The notes: a model not told the origin generated them from the letters alone. DNA of 19,090 nt from AWTP1-13 sp041288195 (GCA_041288195.1 JBGGME010000181.1:1-19090), one strand, 5' to 3'; counted from the stretch's first letter, positions 7,609 through 14,799 are shown. A program made the numbers and translations.

Positions 7609-7800
7609 ATGCCGTCTGAACAGGACACCTCTCTCGATGTCTACATCGACGCGGTAGCCGCGGCACTCGGGCTCGCGGTCGAGCCGGAGTGGAAGCCCGG
7701 GATCAAGGCCAACCTGCAGGTGACGCTGCGGCTCGCGTCGCTGGTGGCGGACTTCGAGCTCCCCGACGAGGCGGAGCCGGCACCCGTGTTCGAGGCTTGA
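7609..7800 (+). CDS. atzG: AtzG-like small amidase subunit (DUF4089)
   Basis: A 63-residue protein. The pattern YIDAVAAALGLAVEPEWKPG, then IKANLQVTLRLASLVADFEL and PDEAEPAPVF matches DUF4089 proteins of the AtzG/HpxX type. AtzG is a GatC-like partner that is required for stability and activity of the AtzE amidase in s-triazine degraders (established knowledge). The ATG at 7609 is preferred to an upstream in-frame start at 7561 because the latter would translate the REPIN; AAGGGG lies about 7 nt before 7609. The stop is 5 nt before the amidase ATG, so the two subunits are co-translated, as expected for an obligate complex. Confidence 0.87.
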   Translation: MPSEQDTSLDVYIDAVAAALGLAVEPEWKPGIKANLQVTLRLASLVADFELPDEAEPAPVFEA

Positions 7801-7805
7801 GCGCC

Positions 7806-9191
7806 ATGGGTCCCTGGGCATCCGCTGCCGAGATTGCCGCCGCCGTTGCCTCTGGCAAGATCAATGCCCTCGCCGTGACGGAGGCGGCACTGGCGCGCAT
7901 TGCCGACCGCAACAAGGCCCTGAATGCGTTCACGGCCGTCACGGCCGAGCGTGCGCGCGCCAAGGCCCGCGCAATCGACGCGGATCGTGCCGCGGGCAGG
8001 CCACTTGGGCCGCTCGCGGGCGTGCCGTTCGCGGTCAAGAACCTGTTCGACGTAGCGGGCCTGCCGACGCTTGCCGGCTCCAGGATCAACCGCGATCGCC
8101 CGGCCGCCATCGCCGACGCCACGCTCATTGCCCGACTTGAGGCCGCCGGCGCCGTTCTCGTCGGCGCCCTCAACATGGGCGAGTACGCCTACGACTTCAC
8201 CGGCGAGAACGCGCACGATGGCCCCTCGCGCAACCCGCACAACACGGGACACATGACAGGCGGCTCCTCCGGCGGCACGGGCGGGGCGGTGGCCGGCGGC
8301 CTCGTGCCCTTCGCCCTCGGCTCCGACACCAACGGCTCGATCCGCGTGCCGTCCTCGTTCTGCGGCGTATTCGGCCTTAAGCCGACATACGGCCGCCTTT
8401 CGCGTGCCCGCACGTTCCCGTTCGTTTCGAGTCTCGACCACCTGGGCCCGCTCGCACGCACCACCGAGGACCTCGCCGTCACCTACGATGTCATGCAGGG
8501 CGCCGACGCGGAGGACCCCGCGTGCGCGACGCGGCTCGTTGAGCCGGTGCTCAACGGCCTCGGTCGCGGCACGGGCGGCCTGCGCATCGCGGTTGCGGGC
8601 GGCTATTTCAAGCGCGGTGCCTCCCCGGAGGCGCTTGCCGCGGTCGATCGCGTGGCCAAGGCGCTCGACGCGACGCGAATAGTCGAGATTCCCGAGGCCG
8701 GGCGGGCGCGCGCTGCCGCCTTCGTCATCACGACCACGGAGGGCGCGGCCCTGCACCTCGATCGCCTGCGACAAAGGGCCAAGGACTTCGAGCCTGTCGT
8801 GCGCGACCGCCTGATCTCGGGCGCCATGGTGCCGGCGCCGCTGGCGGTCAAGGCGCAGAAGTTCCGGCGCTGGTATCGCGAGCAGGTGCTGGAGCTCTTC
8901 CAGTCGGTCGATGCCATCATTGCGCCGGCCACCCCGTCGCCCGCCCCGCGCATCGGCCTGCAGACCATGATGCTGGACGGCGCCGAAGTGCCGCTCAGGC
9001 CCAACATCGGCATTTTCACGCAGCCCATCTCCTTCATCGGCCTTCCTGTGGTAGCAGTCCCGGTGCCGCTCGCGCCGCTGCCGATCGGCGTGCAGATCAT
9101 TGCCGCGCCCTGGCGCGAGGACGTGGCGCTGCGCATCGCGCACGCGCTCGAGAAGAGCAAAGTCGTCGCCGCGCCACGGCCAGCCGAATAG
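7806..9191 (+). CDS. atzE: AtzE-family amidohydrolase (amidase signature)
   Basis: 461 residues, an amidase-signature hydrolase. The Ser-cisSer-Lys triad is visible: Lys78 (GVPFAVKNLFD), Ser154 in GGSSGG and nucleophile Ser178 in DTNGSIR, with the canonical 24-residue spacing between serines. Pairing with the AtzG-like gene immediately upstream and an HpxZ/AtzH-like gene downstream assigns it to the AtzE/HpxY branch rather than generic amidases or GatA. AtzE with AtzG hydrolyses 1-carboxybiuret in Pseudomonas sp. ADP. HpxY, in the same subfamily, belongs to the Klebsiella oxalurate gene set. Which substrate applies here cannot be told from sequence. The ATG at 7806 is chosen; an open upstream extension to 7689 only overlaps the AtzG-like gene. 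Cytosolic, no signal. Confidence 0.9.
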   Translation: MGPWASAAEIAAAVASGKINALAVTEAALARIADRNKALNAFTAVTAERARAKARAIDADRAAGRPLGPLAGVPFAVKNLFDVAGLPTLAGSRINRDRPAAIADATLIARLEAAGAVLVGALNMGEYAYDFTGENAHDGPSRNPHNTGHMTGGSSGGTGGAVAGGLVPFALGSDTNGSIRVPSSFCGVFGLKPTYGRLSRARTFPFVSSLDHLGPLARTTEDLAVTYDVMQGADAEDPACATRLVEPVLNGLGRGTGGLRIAVAGGYFKRGASPEALAAVDRVAKALDATRIVEIPEAGRARAAAFVITTTEGAALHLDRLRQRAKDFEPVVRDRLISGAMVPAPLAVKAQKFRRWYREQVLELFQSVDAIIAPATPSPAPRIGLQTMMLDGAEVPLRPNIGIFTQPISFIGLPVVAVPVPLAPLPIGVQIIAAPWREDVALRIAHALEKSKVVAAPRPAE

Positions 9192-9202
9192 GGAGGAGAA
9201 GC

Positions 9203-9592
9203 ATGGAGGTCGACCTGCCGGACGTTATGGCGGAGGTGCGCGAGGTGTTCGAGCGCTACGAGAAGGCGCTGGTGACGAACGACGTGGCCACGCTCGATAC
9301 GATGTTTCGCAAGGACGAGCGCACCATCCGCTATGGCGTCGCCGAGAACCTCTACGGCCACAGCGAGGTGGCCGCCTTTCGCGCTGGGCGCTCGCCCATC
9401 AACCTGGCGCGCACGCGCGAGCGCGTCGTCATCACCACCTTCGGCCGCGACTTCGCCGTGGCCTCCACGCATTTCCGCCGCGACGGCATGCCCGGCAAGA
9501 TCGGCCGGCAGATGCAGACCTGGGTGCGCTTTCCGGACGGCTGGCAGGTGGTCGCGGCGCACGTCAGCCTCATCGATGCGCCCAAGAGCTGA
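9203..9592 (+). CDS. hpxZ: HpxZ/AtzH-like protein (DUF3225, SnoaL-like fold)
   Basis: 129 residues, a small single-domain protein. The sequence EVFERYEKALVTNDVATLDT, then MFRKDERTIRYGVAENLYG, RSPINLARTRERVVITTFG and TWVRFPDGWQVVAAHVSLID is characteristic of DUF3225/HpxZ, which has an NTF2/SnoaL-like fold. In Klebsiella, hpxZ belongs to the oxalurate utilisation genes; in Pseudomonas sp. ADP the homologue AtzH works next to AtzEG, reported as a decarboxylating amidohydrolase on 1,3-dicarboxyurea (from memory). Here it follows AtzE by 11 nt with a strong GGGAGGAG ribosome-binding site (9191-9198) that overlaps the AtzE stop. The role is therefore probably the step between the AtzEG product and allophanate. 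Confidence 0.85.
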   Translation: MEVDLPDVMAEVREVFERYEKALVTNDVATLDTMFRKDERTIRYGVAENLYGHSEVAAFRAGRSPINLARTRERVVITTFGRDFAVASTHFRRDGMPGKIGRQMQTWVRFPDGWQVVAAHVSLIDAPKS

Positions 9593-9607
9593 CACCGATC
9601 GGCGCCG

Positions 9608-11413
9608 ATGACGCGACACGACATCCCCATCGACATCCGCGGTCTGCACGAGGCCTACGCGCGGGGGCTCGACCCCGTGGCGGTGATGGAGTCCGTGTTC
9701 GACGCCATCGACAAGGCGGCCGACCCCGGCATCTTCATCTCGCTCGTCGACCGGAAGGCTGCGCGCCGCGCCGTCGGCAAGCTCGGGCCCTTCGATGCCG
9801 CCTCCAAGCCGCTCTGGGGCATCCCGTTCGCCGTCAAGGACAACATCGACGTGGCGGGGCTGCCGACCACGGCGGCCTGCCCCGCGTTCGCCTATACGCC
9901 CAAGACCAACGCGACTGCGGTCGAGCGGCTCGTCGCCGCCGGCGCGATACCCATCGGCAAGACCAACCTCGACCAGTTCGCGACCGGCCTCGTCGGCGTG
10001 CGCACGCCCTATCCGGTGCCGCGCAACGCCTTCGATCCGACGATCGTGCCGGGCGGCTCGAGCTCGGGCTCGGCCATCGCCGTAGCGCGGGGGATCGTGC
10101 CGTTCGCGCTCGGCACCGACACGGCCGGATCGGGGCGCGTGCCAGCCGGCCTCAACAACATCGTCGGGCTCAAGCCGTCGGTGGGTGCGGTCTCGACCCG
10201 CGGCGTGGTGCCCGCCTGCAGCACGCTCGACTGCGTGTCGGTGTTCGCCGGCACCGTCGACGATGCCTGGGCCGTCTACGCTGTCATGGCGGGCGAGGAC
10301 GCGGCCGATCCCTTCTCGCGGCCCATCGCGCTGGGCGCCCTGACGCCCGCGCCGCCGGCGCCCGTGATCGGAATTCCGCGCCCCGCGGACCAGGAATTCT
10401 TCGGTGACGCGGCGGCGAGGGCGGCGTGGCGGGCGAGCCTCAAGGTGCTGAAGGAGCAGGGCGCCACGTTCGTCGAGATCGACATGACGCCCTTCAACGA
10501 GACCGCCGCGCTTCTCTACGAGGGGCCGTGGGTGGCGGAGCGCTTTGCGGCCGTTGCACCGTTCCTTGCCAAGCATCGGCGCGATATGCACCCCGTGACG
10601 CGCGGAATCGTGGAGAAGGCCAAGGGTTTCTCCGCGGCCGATGCTTTCACGGGCATCTACCGGCTGGAGGCGCTCAAGCGCGCGACGGAGCCCGTCTGGC
10701 GCCGCATCGATGCGCTCGCGGTGCCGACAGCCCCCTGCGCGCCGACGCTGGCCCAGGTGGCCGCCGATCCGATCGGCCCCAACGCGCGGCTCGGCACCTA
10801 CACCAATTTCGTCAACCTGCTCGGGCTTGCCGCCATCGCCGCACCGGGCCCCATGCGCAAGGACGGACGCGCCGCCGGCATCACCCTGATCGGGCCGCGC
10901 GGACGCGATGCGGCCCTTGCCAGCCTGGCGCGCGGCTTCCATGCGACCGCCGCTACAACAATCGGGGCCACCGGCAGGTCCCTGCCCCCGCCGACGTCAC
11001 TATCGGCCAAGGCGCCCGCCGGCACTATCGAGCTCGTGGCCGTGGGAGCGCACCTGTCGGGCCTTGCTCTCAACCACGAACTCCGCTCGGCAGGCGGCGC
11101 GTTCCTGCGGGCCGTTGCTACCGAGCCCTGCTACGAGCTCTACGCCCTGCCCGGCGGTCCGCCGGAGCGGCCGGGGCTGTTGCGCATTGCGACGGGCAGC
11201 GGCCATGCCATCGCCGCCGAGGTCTGGGCGCTGCCGGCGGAGGGCTTCGCGCGCTTCGTGGCAGGCATCCCGGCGCCGCTCGGGATCGGCACGCTGCTGC
11301 TGGCCGACGGCACCCGGCCCAAGGGTTTCCTGTGCGAGGCCGAGGCCATCCGCGGCGCCCGCAACATCTCCTCGTTCGGCGGCTGGCGCGCCTATCTGGC
11401 GGCCAAGGGCTGA
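9608..11413 (+). CDS. atzF: Allophanate hydrolase (AtzF type)
   Basis: 601 residues. AtzF hydrolyses allophanate, releasing ammonia and CO2, the last step of cyanurate, biuret and some urea-derived pathways. The N-terminal amidase-signature domain (about 1-445) carries Lys77 (FAVKDNID), Ser151 (GGSSSGS) and nucleophile Ser175 (DTAGSGR), with 24 residues between the serines. The C-terminal domain (about 470-600), with IELVAVGAHLSGLALNHELR near 474 and LADGTRPKGFLCEAEAI near 565, is the small domain specific to allophanate hydrolases, so this is not a second generic amidase. There is no biotin-carboxylase partner (urea carboxylase) nearby, so allophanate must come from the AtzEG/HpxZ route or from elsewhere. 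It starts 15 nt after the HpxZ-like stop and is probably the last catabolic gene of the operon. Confidence 0.93.
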   Translation: MTRHDIPIDIRGLHEAYARGLDPVAVMESVFDAIDKAADPGIFISLVDRKAARRAVGKLGPFDAASKPLWGIPFAVKDNIDVAGLPTTAACPAFAYTPKTNATAVERLVAAGAIPIGKTNLDQFATGLVGVRTPYPVPRNAFDPTIVPGGSSSGSAIAVARGIVPFALGTDTAGSGRVPAGLNNIVGLKPSVGAVSTRGVVPACSTLDCVSVFAGTVDDAWAVYAVMAGEDAADPFSRPIALGALTPAPPAPVIGIPRPADQEFFGDAAARAAWRASLKVLKEQGATFVEIDMTPFNETAALLYEGPWVAERFAAVAPFLAKHRRDMHPVTRGIVEKAKGFSAADAFTGIYRLEALKRATEPVWRRIDALAVPTAPCAPTLAQVAADPIGPNARLGTYTNFVNLLGLAAIAAPGPMRKDGRAAGITLIGPRGRDAALASLARGFHATAATTIGATGRSLPPPTSLSAKAPAGTIELVAVGAHLSGLALNHELRSAGGAFLRAVATEPCYELYALPGGPPERPGLLRIATGSGHAIAAEVWALPAEGFARFVAGIPAPLGIGTLLLADGTRPKGFLCEAEAIRGARNISSFGGWRAYLAAKG

Positions 11414-11499
11414 TCCTCTCCTGGCTCTCGAAGACCGGCGCAAGGCCGGCTACGATGCTCAGCCGACGTCTGTCCGCGCAACGAGGGGGAGTTGGGGGA

Positions 11500-11829
11500 A
11501 TGGAGGGGGCTGCCGATGCCTTGTCGCTCGAGGTCGCTGGCCTGAGGGCCGCCTTCGCCGACATCGACGGCGCCATCGAGAAGCGCCGGCCGATCGTCGT
11601 ATTCGCCCGCAAGCCCTCCGACGACGCCGACGCTTTGAGACGGTTCCTGGCACCGCTGCTGGCCCGGGGCGATGACCGCTCCGACTGGCAGGCCATGCGC
11701 GATTCCTGGCGGCTGCGCCACTTCTCCACCTGCTTCGGCCTGGTCGACAAGTCGGGCTATCGTTGGCGCATCGAGGAGACCGAGGCGCATATCAGCGTGA
11801 CATTCGAGCCGGGTGATCAACCGGCATAA
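11500..11829 (+). CDS. Small protein of unknown function
   Basis: 109 residues, not recognised. It is predicted cytosolic: no signal or membrane segment. The first half (SLEVAGLRAAFADIDGAIEK, then RRPIVVFARKPSDDADALRR) looks helical, with a short strand. The second half contains SDWQAMRDSWRLRHFSTCFG and ends with strand-like SGYRWRIEETEAHISVTFEP. Balanced composition, a G-rich ribosome-binding region before ATG 11500, and an end matching the operon direction support a real gene. An earlier in-frame ATG at 11455 has no good ribosome-binding site. The gap after AtzF is 86 bp with a small CCGGC/GCCGG hairpin (around 11435-11450) and no clear terminator, so it may be a trailing operon gene. Function unknown; I cannot exclude that it is only a chance frame. 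Confidence 0.6.
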   Translation: MEGAADALSLEVAGLRAAFADIDGAIEKRRPIVVFARKPSDDADALRRFLAPLLARGDDRSDWQAMRDSWRLRHFSTCFGLVDKSGYRWRIEETEAHISVTFEPGDQPA

Positions 11830-11944
11830 GGCCGCCGGCGCTGCCCGGCGCTTTGGCACTCGATGCCCCATCGTTATGACGAGGCGGTGTATGTGAGCGG
11901 CATGGGCCGAGGCGCCCGAGGCAACCCGACGGAAGGAGGCGCTC

Positions 11945-12472
11945 ATGTGGTGGCGATCGGCGGCGGTGTTCGTGGCGGGGGGCGTGCTCGGCACGGCCTT
12001 CGGCGTGGCACTCGGCTTCTTCATGTTCCCGTACGTGTTCCCACCGCCCCCCGCAGCCGAGCGGCTGAGCGAAATCGAGCGGACGAGCCCCGTCGTCGCT
12101 GATGGCCGGTTCATGCATGCCAACCCGAGCGATCCCATCCACTGGGGCAAGGGCGGCGTGACCGTGCGCCAGGACAGCGTATTCCTGGGCGAGGATTTCG
12201 AGGTCGGGCCGGGCCCCAAGTTCCACGTCTATCTGGTGCCGAAGGCGCCGATCAGGGCGTCGGGCGACCTTGCCGGGCAGATGTTTGTCGATCTCGGCCG
12301 CCTGCGCGCCTTCAAGGGCAGCCAGCGCTACCAGATCCCTGCGGGGGTCGATCTCGAGAAGTACCGGAGCGTCATCATCTGGTGCGAGCAGTTCTCGGTG
12401 CTGATCTCGCCCGCGGACCTGTCGTCCCGGCCAAGCGCGCGAGCGCGCAAAGCCGGGACCAAGGGTGGCTGA
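11945..12472 (+). CDS. Membrane-anchored DM13-domain protein
   Basis: 175 residues. One N-terminal membrane segment at about 7-30 (AVFVAGGVLGTAFGVALGFF) anchors it; a Pro-rich PPPP follows, then a DM13 domain at about 53-158. The family pattern is seen in HWGKGGVTV (66-74), LGEDFEVGPGPKFHVYLV (81-98), VDLGRLRAFKGSQRYQIPAG (115-134) and SVIIWCEQFSVLIS with the conserved Cys147. DM13 domains are thought to take part in redox or electron transfer, with the Cys central (prediction from the literature, not proven). The start is firm: AAGGAGG lies 6-7 nt upstream. The last about 16 residues (SRPSARARKAGTKGG) are encoded by a palindromic repeat and do not look like part of the domain. Confidence 0.85.
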   Translation: MWWRSAAVFVAGGVLGTAFGVALGFFMFPYVFPPPPAAERLSEIERTSPVVADGRFMHANPSDPIHWGKGGVTVRQDSVFLGEDFEVGPGPKFHVYLVPKAPIRASGDLAGQMFVDLGRLRAFKGSQRYQIPAGVDLEKYRSVIIWCEQFSVLISPADLSSRPSARARKAGTKGG

Positions 12473-12516
12473 GCTCCGGCTGGGTCCCGATGGTCGCTGA
12501 TGCGACCTCCGGGATG
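12423..12516. repeat. REPIN-like double hairpin (diverged TCATCCCGG family)
   Basis: Two hairpins in inverted order. The first pairs GTCCCGGC (12424-12431) with GCCGGGAC (12452-12459), with an inner GCGCGC-GA-GCGCGC stem. The second pairs TCCCG (12485-12489) with CGGGA (12510-12514) and GGTCGC (12492-12497) with GCGACC (12502-12507) around a TGAT loop. The outer ends TCGTCCCGG and CCGGGATGA resemble those of the element at 14712-14799. It overlaps the 3' end of the DM13 gene and reaches to within 5 bp of the convergent DUF1127 gene, so it may also serve as a bidirectional transcript end. Confidence 0.65.
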
Positions 12517-12520
12517 ACAG

Positions 12521-12814
12521 TTACGCCCAGCGGCTGAGGTCCGGCCGCAGCAATCCGTCGCGGCCGTGCCGGCAGGCATGGGCGATCTGGTCGCGCTCGA
12601 CGCCGATGTCGCGCAGCATGCGCTCGTCCAGGTCGGCGAGGGTCTGCATAGCGTGCCGGGCTTTGAACTCCGCCAGGATAGCCAACCCGAGGCGGCCGGG
12701 GGCGGAGAGCAGGGTCCACAAGAGGGAGCGCGGCCGTCCCGAGCCGGATGGCTTTCCCGATTCCGGCAGCGGCCAGAAGGCCGCATCGCTCCTGAATGTT
12801 GCAAGTTTGAACAT
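12521..12814 (-). CDS. DUF1127 (YjiS-like) protein
   Basis: 97 residues. The DUF1127 motif is in the second half: LAEFKARHAMQTLADLDERM, then LRDIGVERDQIAHA (about 47-80). The N-terminal 30 residues are Pro/Ser/Gly-rich and variable, as in longer alphaproteobacterial members. DUF1127 proteins are small Arg-rich proteins; some, such as CcaF1 of Rhodobacter, bind RNA and act with small RNAs in stress responses, others affect phosphate or carbon metabolism (established for the family, not shown here). The ATG at 12814 is preferred to an in-frame start at 12841 because AAGGAG lies 7-8 nt before it. It is convergent with the DM13 gene. Confidence 0.85.
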   Translation of the reverse strand: MFKLATFRSDAAFWPLPESGKPSGSGRPRSLLWTLLSAPGRLGLAILAEFKARHAMQTLADLDERMLRDIGVERDQIAHACRHGRDGLLRPDLSRWA

Positions 12815-12870
12815 GGCAATCTCCTTCGGGCGGCGCGGCAAGGCGCGCCCAATTCGAGGTTCATCGGTTT

Positions 12871-12899
12871 GAAAAGCAAAAGCCGCCGCTGCGGCGGCT
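12871..12899 (-). terminator. Terminator-like hairpin in the leader of the DUF1127 gene
   Basis: AGCCGCCGC (12881-12889) and GCGGCGGCT (12891-12899) are perfect complements separated by one base (in practice an 8-bp stem with a 3-nt loop). Reading the minus strand, the stem is followed by TTTGCTTTTC (12880-12871), the form of an intrinsic terminator. No gene ends here: the next minus-strand start is the DUF1127 ATG 57 nt downstream. It could be a leader attenuator or the end of a short RNA. Confidence 0.45.
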
Positions 12900-13250
12900 C
12901 GTCATCCGCCGCGCGACATCCAAAGAGATCGCGGAAGGGCGGAGCGCAGCCTACAAGGCGTGCTTGGTGACTCGTCGCATGATCATCGCTCCATATTCGT
13001 TTTTTGCTTTGCGCGGACGAGTTCGCCTGCTGACGCGGTCTATTTATGGCACGCGCGGCAAAGCACCAGTCACGTTTGCTTGAATTTTCCGTGGCCTTGC
13101 AGACAAGCCACAGGACCTGCCTGCCTCGGCGGCACGCAGGTTGCCGGCAATTTGGGCAGGAATTTCGCGTGCTCTCGCAGTAGTCATCCGCAATTGCCGC
13201 CTTTATCCTCTGACGCCAGGGTTTGCCCGATCCTTGCACAACCCGAAGCG

Positions 13251-13256
13251 TGAGGG
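13251..13256 (+). promoter_or_regulatory. Ribosome-binding site for the TTG start at 13262
   Basis: TGAGGG lies 5 nt before TTG at 13262-13264. This supports the TTG as start over the longer in-frame TTG at 13223 or GTG at 13250, and gives the family-like N-terminus MTASFDEM. Confidence 0.55.
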
Positions 13257-13261
13257 ACCTA

Positions 13262-14680
13262 TTGACAGCCTCGTTCGACGAAATGCGCGGCAGCGGCGAC
13301 AGTGGGGTGCGGGAGCCCTATCTGTCTGTGCACCAATGGCTTGCCACGCAGAAGATCGAGGACCTCAAGCGCAAGCGCGAGGACGCCGAGGCCCTATTCC
13401 GCCGCACCGGCATCACCTTCGCGGTCTACGGCGACGATGCGGCCACTGAGCGCCTGATCCCCTTCGACATCATCCCGAGCATCCTGAGCGCGGCCGAGTG
13501 GCGCCGCCTGTCCGCCGGCATCGAGCAGCGCGTGCGCGCGCTCAACGCCTTCATGTACGACATCTACCACCGCCAGGAGATCATCCGCGCCGGCCGGGTG
13601 CCGGAAGACCTGATCATTCAGAACCCGGCCTTCGTGCCGGAGATGATGTGCGTGGAACCCGCGCGCGGGATCTACTCGCATGTCATCGGCATCGATCTGG
13701 TGCGCACCTCCGAGAGCGAGTTCTTCGTGCTCGAGGACAACACGCGCACGCCCTCGGGCGTCTCCTACATGCTGGAGAACCGGGAAGCGATGATGCACAT
13801 GTTCCCCGAGCTGTTCTCGCGCAATCGCGTGCGGGCGGTGGAGGACTATCCCGACAATCTGCGCCTGACTTTGGAGAGCGTCGCGCCCGAGGGCCTCGAC
13901 CGCGAGCCGACCGTCGTCGTCCTCACCCCGGGCATCCACAACAGCGCCTACTTCGAGCACTCCTTCCTCGCCGATCAGATGGGCGCCGAGCTGGTCGAGG
14001 GCCAGGACCTCGTGGTGGTGGACGGCGCGCTGATGATGAAGACCACGCTGGGCCTGAAGCAGGTCGACGTCGTCTACCGGCGCATCGACGACGCGTTTCT
14101 CGATCCGCTCGTTTTTCGTCGCGACTCGGTGCTCGGCGTGCCCGGCATCTTCGACGTCTATCGGGCGGGGCGGCTCACCATCGTCAACGCGCCGGGCGCC
14201 GGCATTGCCGACGACAAGTCGATCTACACCTACATGCCGGACATCGTGGAGTTCTATACGGGCCGCCCGGCAATCCTGAAGAACGTGCCGACCTACGTCT
14301 GCCGCAAGGCCGACGACCTGGCCTACGTGCTCGAGCATCTCGCCGAGCTGGTGGTGAAGCAGGTGCACGGCTCGGGGGGCTACGGCATGCTCGTCGGGCC
14401 AACCGCGAGCCGCGACGAGATCGAGATGTTCCGGATGATGGTGAAGGCGCGGCCCGACCGCTACATCGCCCAGCCGACGCTGGCGCTCTCGACCTGCCCG
14501 ACGCTGGTGGAGCAGGGGATTGCGCCGCGCCACCTCGATCTGCGCCCCTACGTGCTGGTGGGCGATCGCGTGCGCTTGACGCCCGGCGGACTCACCCGCG
14601 TCGCCTTGCGCGAAGGGTCGCTGGTGGTCAACTCCAGCCAGGGCGGCGGCACCAAGGACACCTGGGTTCTGCAGGATTAG
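13262..14680 (+). CDS. Circularly permuted ATP-grasp protein (DUF404/DUF407, CP_ATPgrasp_2)
   Basis: 472 residues from a TTG start. This is a circularly permuted ATP-grasp ligase of the type that forms amide or peptide bonds with ATP; its real substrate is unknown. Visible markers: SFDEM at the N-terminus, FFVLEDNTRTPSGVSYMLEN (154-173) with the acidic metal-binding EDN, VVLTPGIHNSAYFEH (219-233), VYRRIDDAFLDPL (271-283), VKQVHGSGGYGM (365-376), the nucleotide-binding loop, and NSSQGGGTKDTWVL (457-470). The length is normal for the family. It is first in a four-gene set with alpha-E, transglutaminase-like and Anbu genes. That gene group has been predicted, from comparative genomics of ATP-grasp amidoligases, to make and process peptides or peptide tags. 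In-frame alternatives at 13223 (TTG) and 13250 (GTG) have weaker ribosome-binding sites. Confidence 0.9.
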   Translation: MTASFDEMRGSGDSGVREPYLSVHQWLATQKIEDLKRKREDAEALFRRTGITFAVYGDDAATERLIPFDIIPSILSAAEWRRLSAGIEQRVRALNAFMYDIYHRQEIIRAGRVPEDLIIQNPAFVPEMMCVEPARGIYSHVIGIDLVRTSESEFFVLEDNTRTPSGVSYMLENREAMMHMFPELFSRNRVRAVEDYPDNLRLTLESVAPEGLDREPTVVVLTPGIHNSAYFEHSFLADQMGAELVEGQDLVVVDGALMMKTTLGLKQVDVVYRRIDDAFLDPLVFRRDSVLGVPGIFDVYRAGRLTIVNAPGAGIADDKSIYTYMPDIVEFYTGRPAILKNVPTYVCRKADDLAYVLEHLAELVVKQVHGSGGYGMLVGPTASRDEIEMFRMMVKARPDRYIAQPTLALSTCPTLVEQGIAPRHLDLRPYVLVGDRVRLTPGGLTRVALREGSLVVNSSQGGGTKDTWVLQD

Positions 14681-14711
14681 CGCGATGGGCCGGAAGCGGG
14701 GTTATTGGGTA

Positions 14712-14799
14712 TCATCCCGGGCCTTGTGCCCGGGATCCACCTGTCCATGTGCACCTGAGCAAGCGGTGGGGTGGATCCCGGCGACAAGCGCCGGGATGA
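14712..14799. repeat. REPIN-like inverted repeat pair (TCATCCCGG...CCGGGATGA)
   Basis: Two facing copies of a short palindrome. The left copy runs TCATCCCGGG (14712-14721), a 7-nt loop and CCCGGGATCCAC (14729-14740). The right copy runs GTGGATCCCGGCG (14771-14783), ACAAG, and CGCCGGGATGA (14789-14799). Outer and inner edges are mirror images, with a 30-nt non-conserved middle. This matches intergenic palindromes that are abundant in some Hyphomicrobiales genomes (from memory). It lies between the ATP-grasp stop and the alpha-E start, inside an otherwise close operon. Confidence 0.8.

Larger units (their letters stand above)
12842..13261. other. 420-bp non-coding divergent region
   Basis: No plausible gene was found in it. 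It holds the terminator-like hairpin at 12871-12899, an AT-richer patch with a six-T run at 13000-13005, and a distant inverted pair TGCTTTG (13005-13011) / CAAAGCA (13059-13065). It must carry promoters for the DUF1127 gene (minus) and the ATP-grasp operon (plus), but I could not single out reliable -35/-10 boxes. A small non-coding RNA on the minus strand is possible. Confidence 0.4.

Noticed and set aside
8603..10942. Long antisense frame opposite the amidase and AtzF genes
   Set aside because: Spans three well-supported plus-strand genes; repetitive Arg/Gly/His composition.
11858..11880. TGGCAC...TGCC stretch resembling a sigma-54 promoter before the DM13 gene
   Set aside because: The distance between the GG and GC elements is 8, not the required 10.
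12955..12990. Minus-strand mini-frame of about 11 codons (MIMRRVTKHAL) as a leader peptide
   Set aside because: No ribosome-binding site of note and no regulatory codon run; a chance frame is the simpler view.
7508..14799. Palindromic repeats as a possible CRISPR array
   Set aside because: Copies are few, far apart, arranged as facing pairs and without regular spacers; REPIN-like elements explain them.
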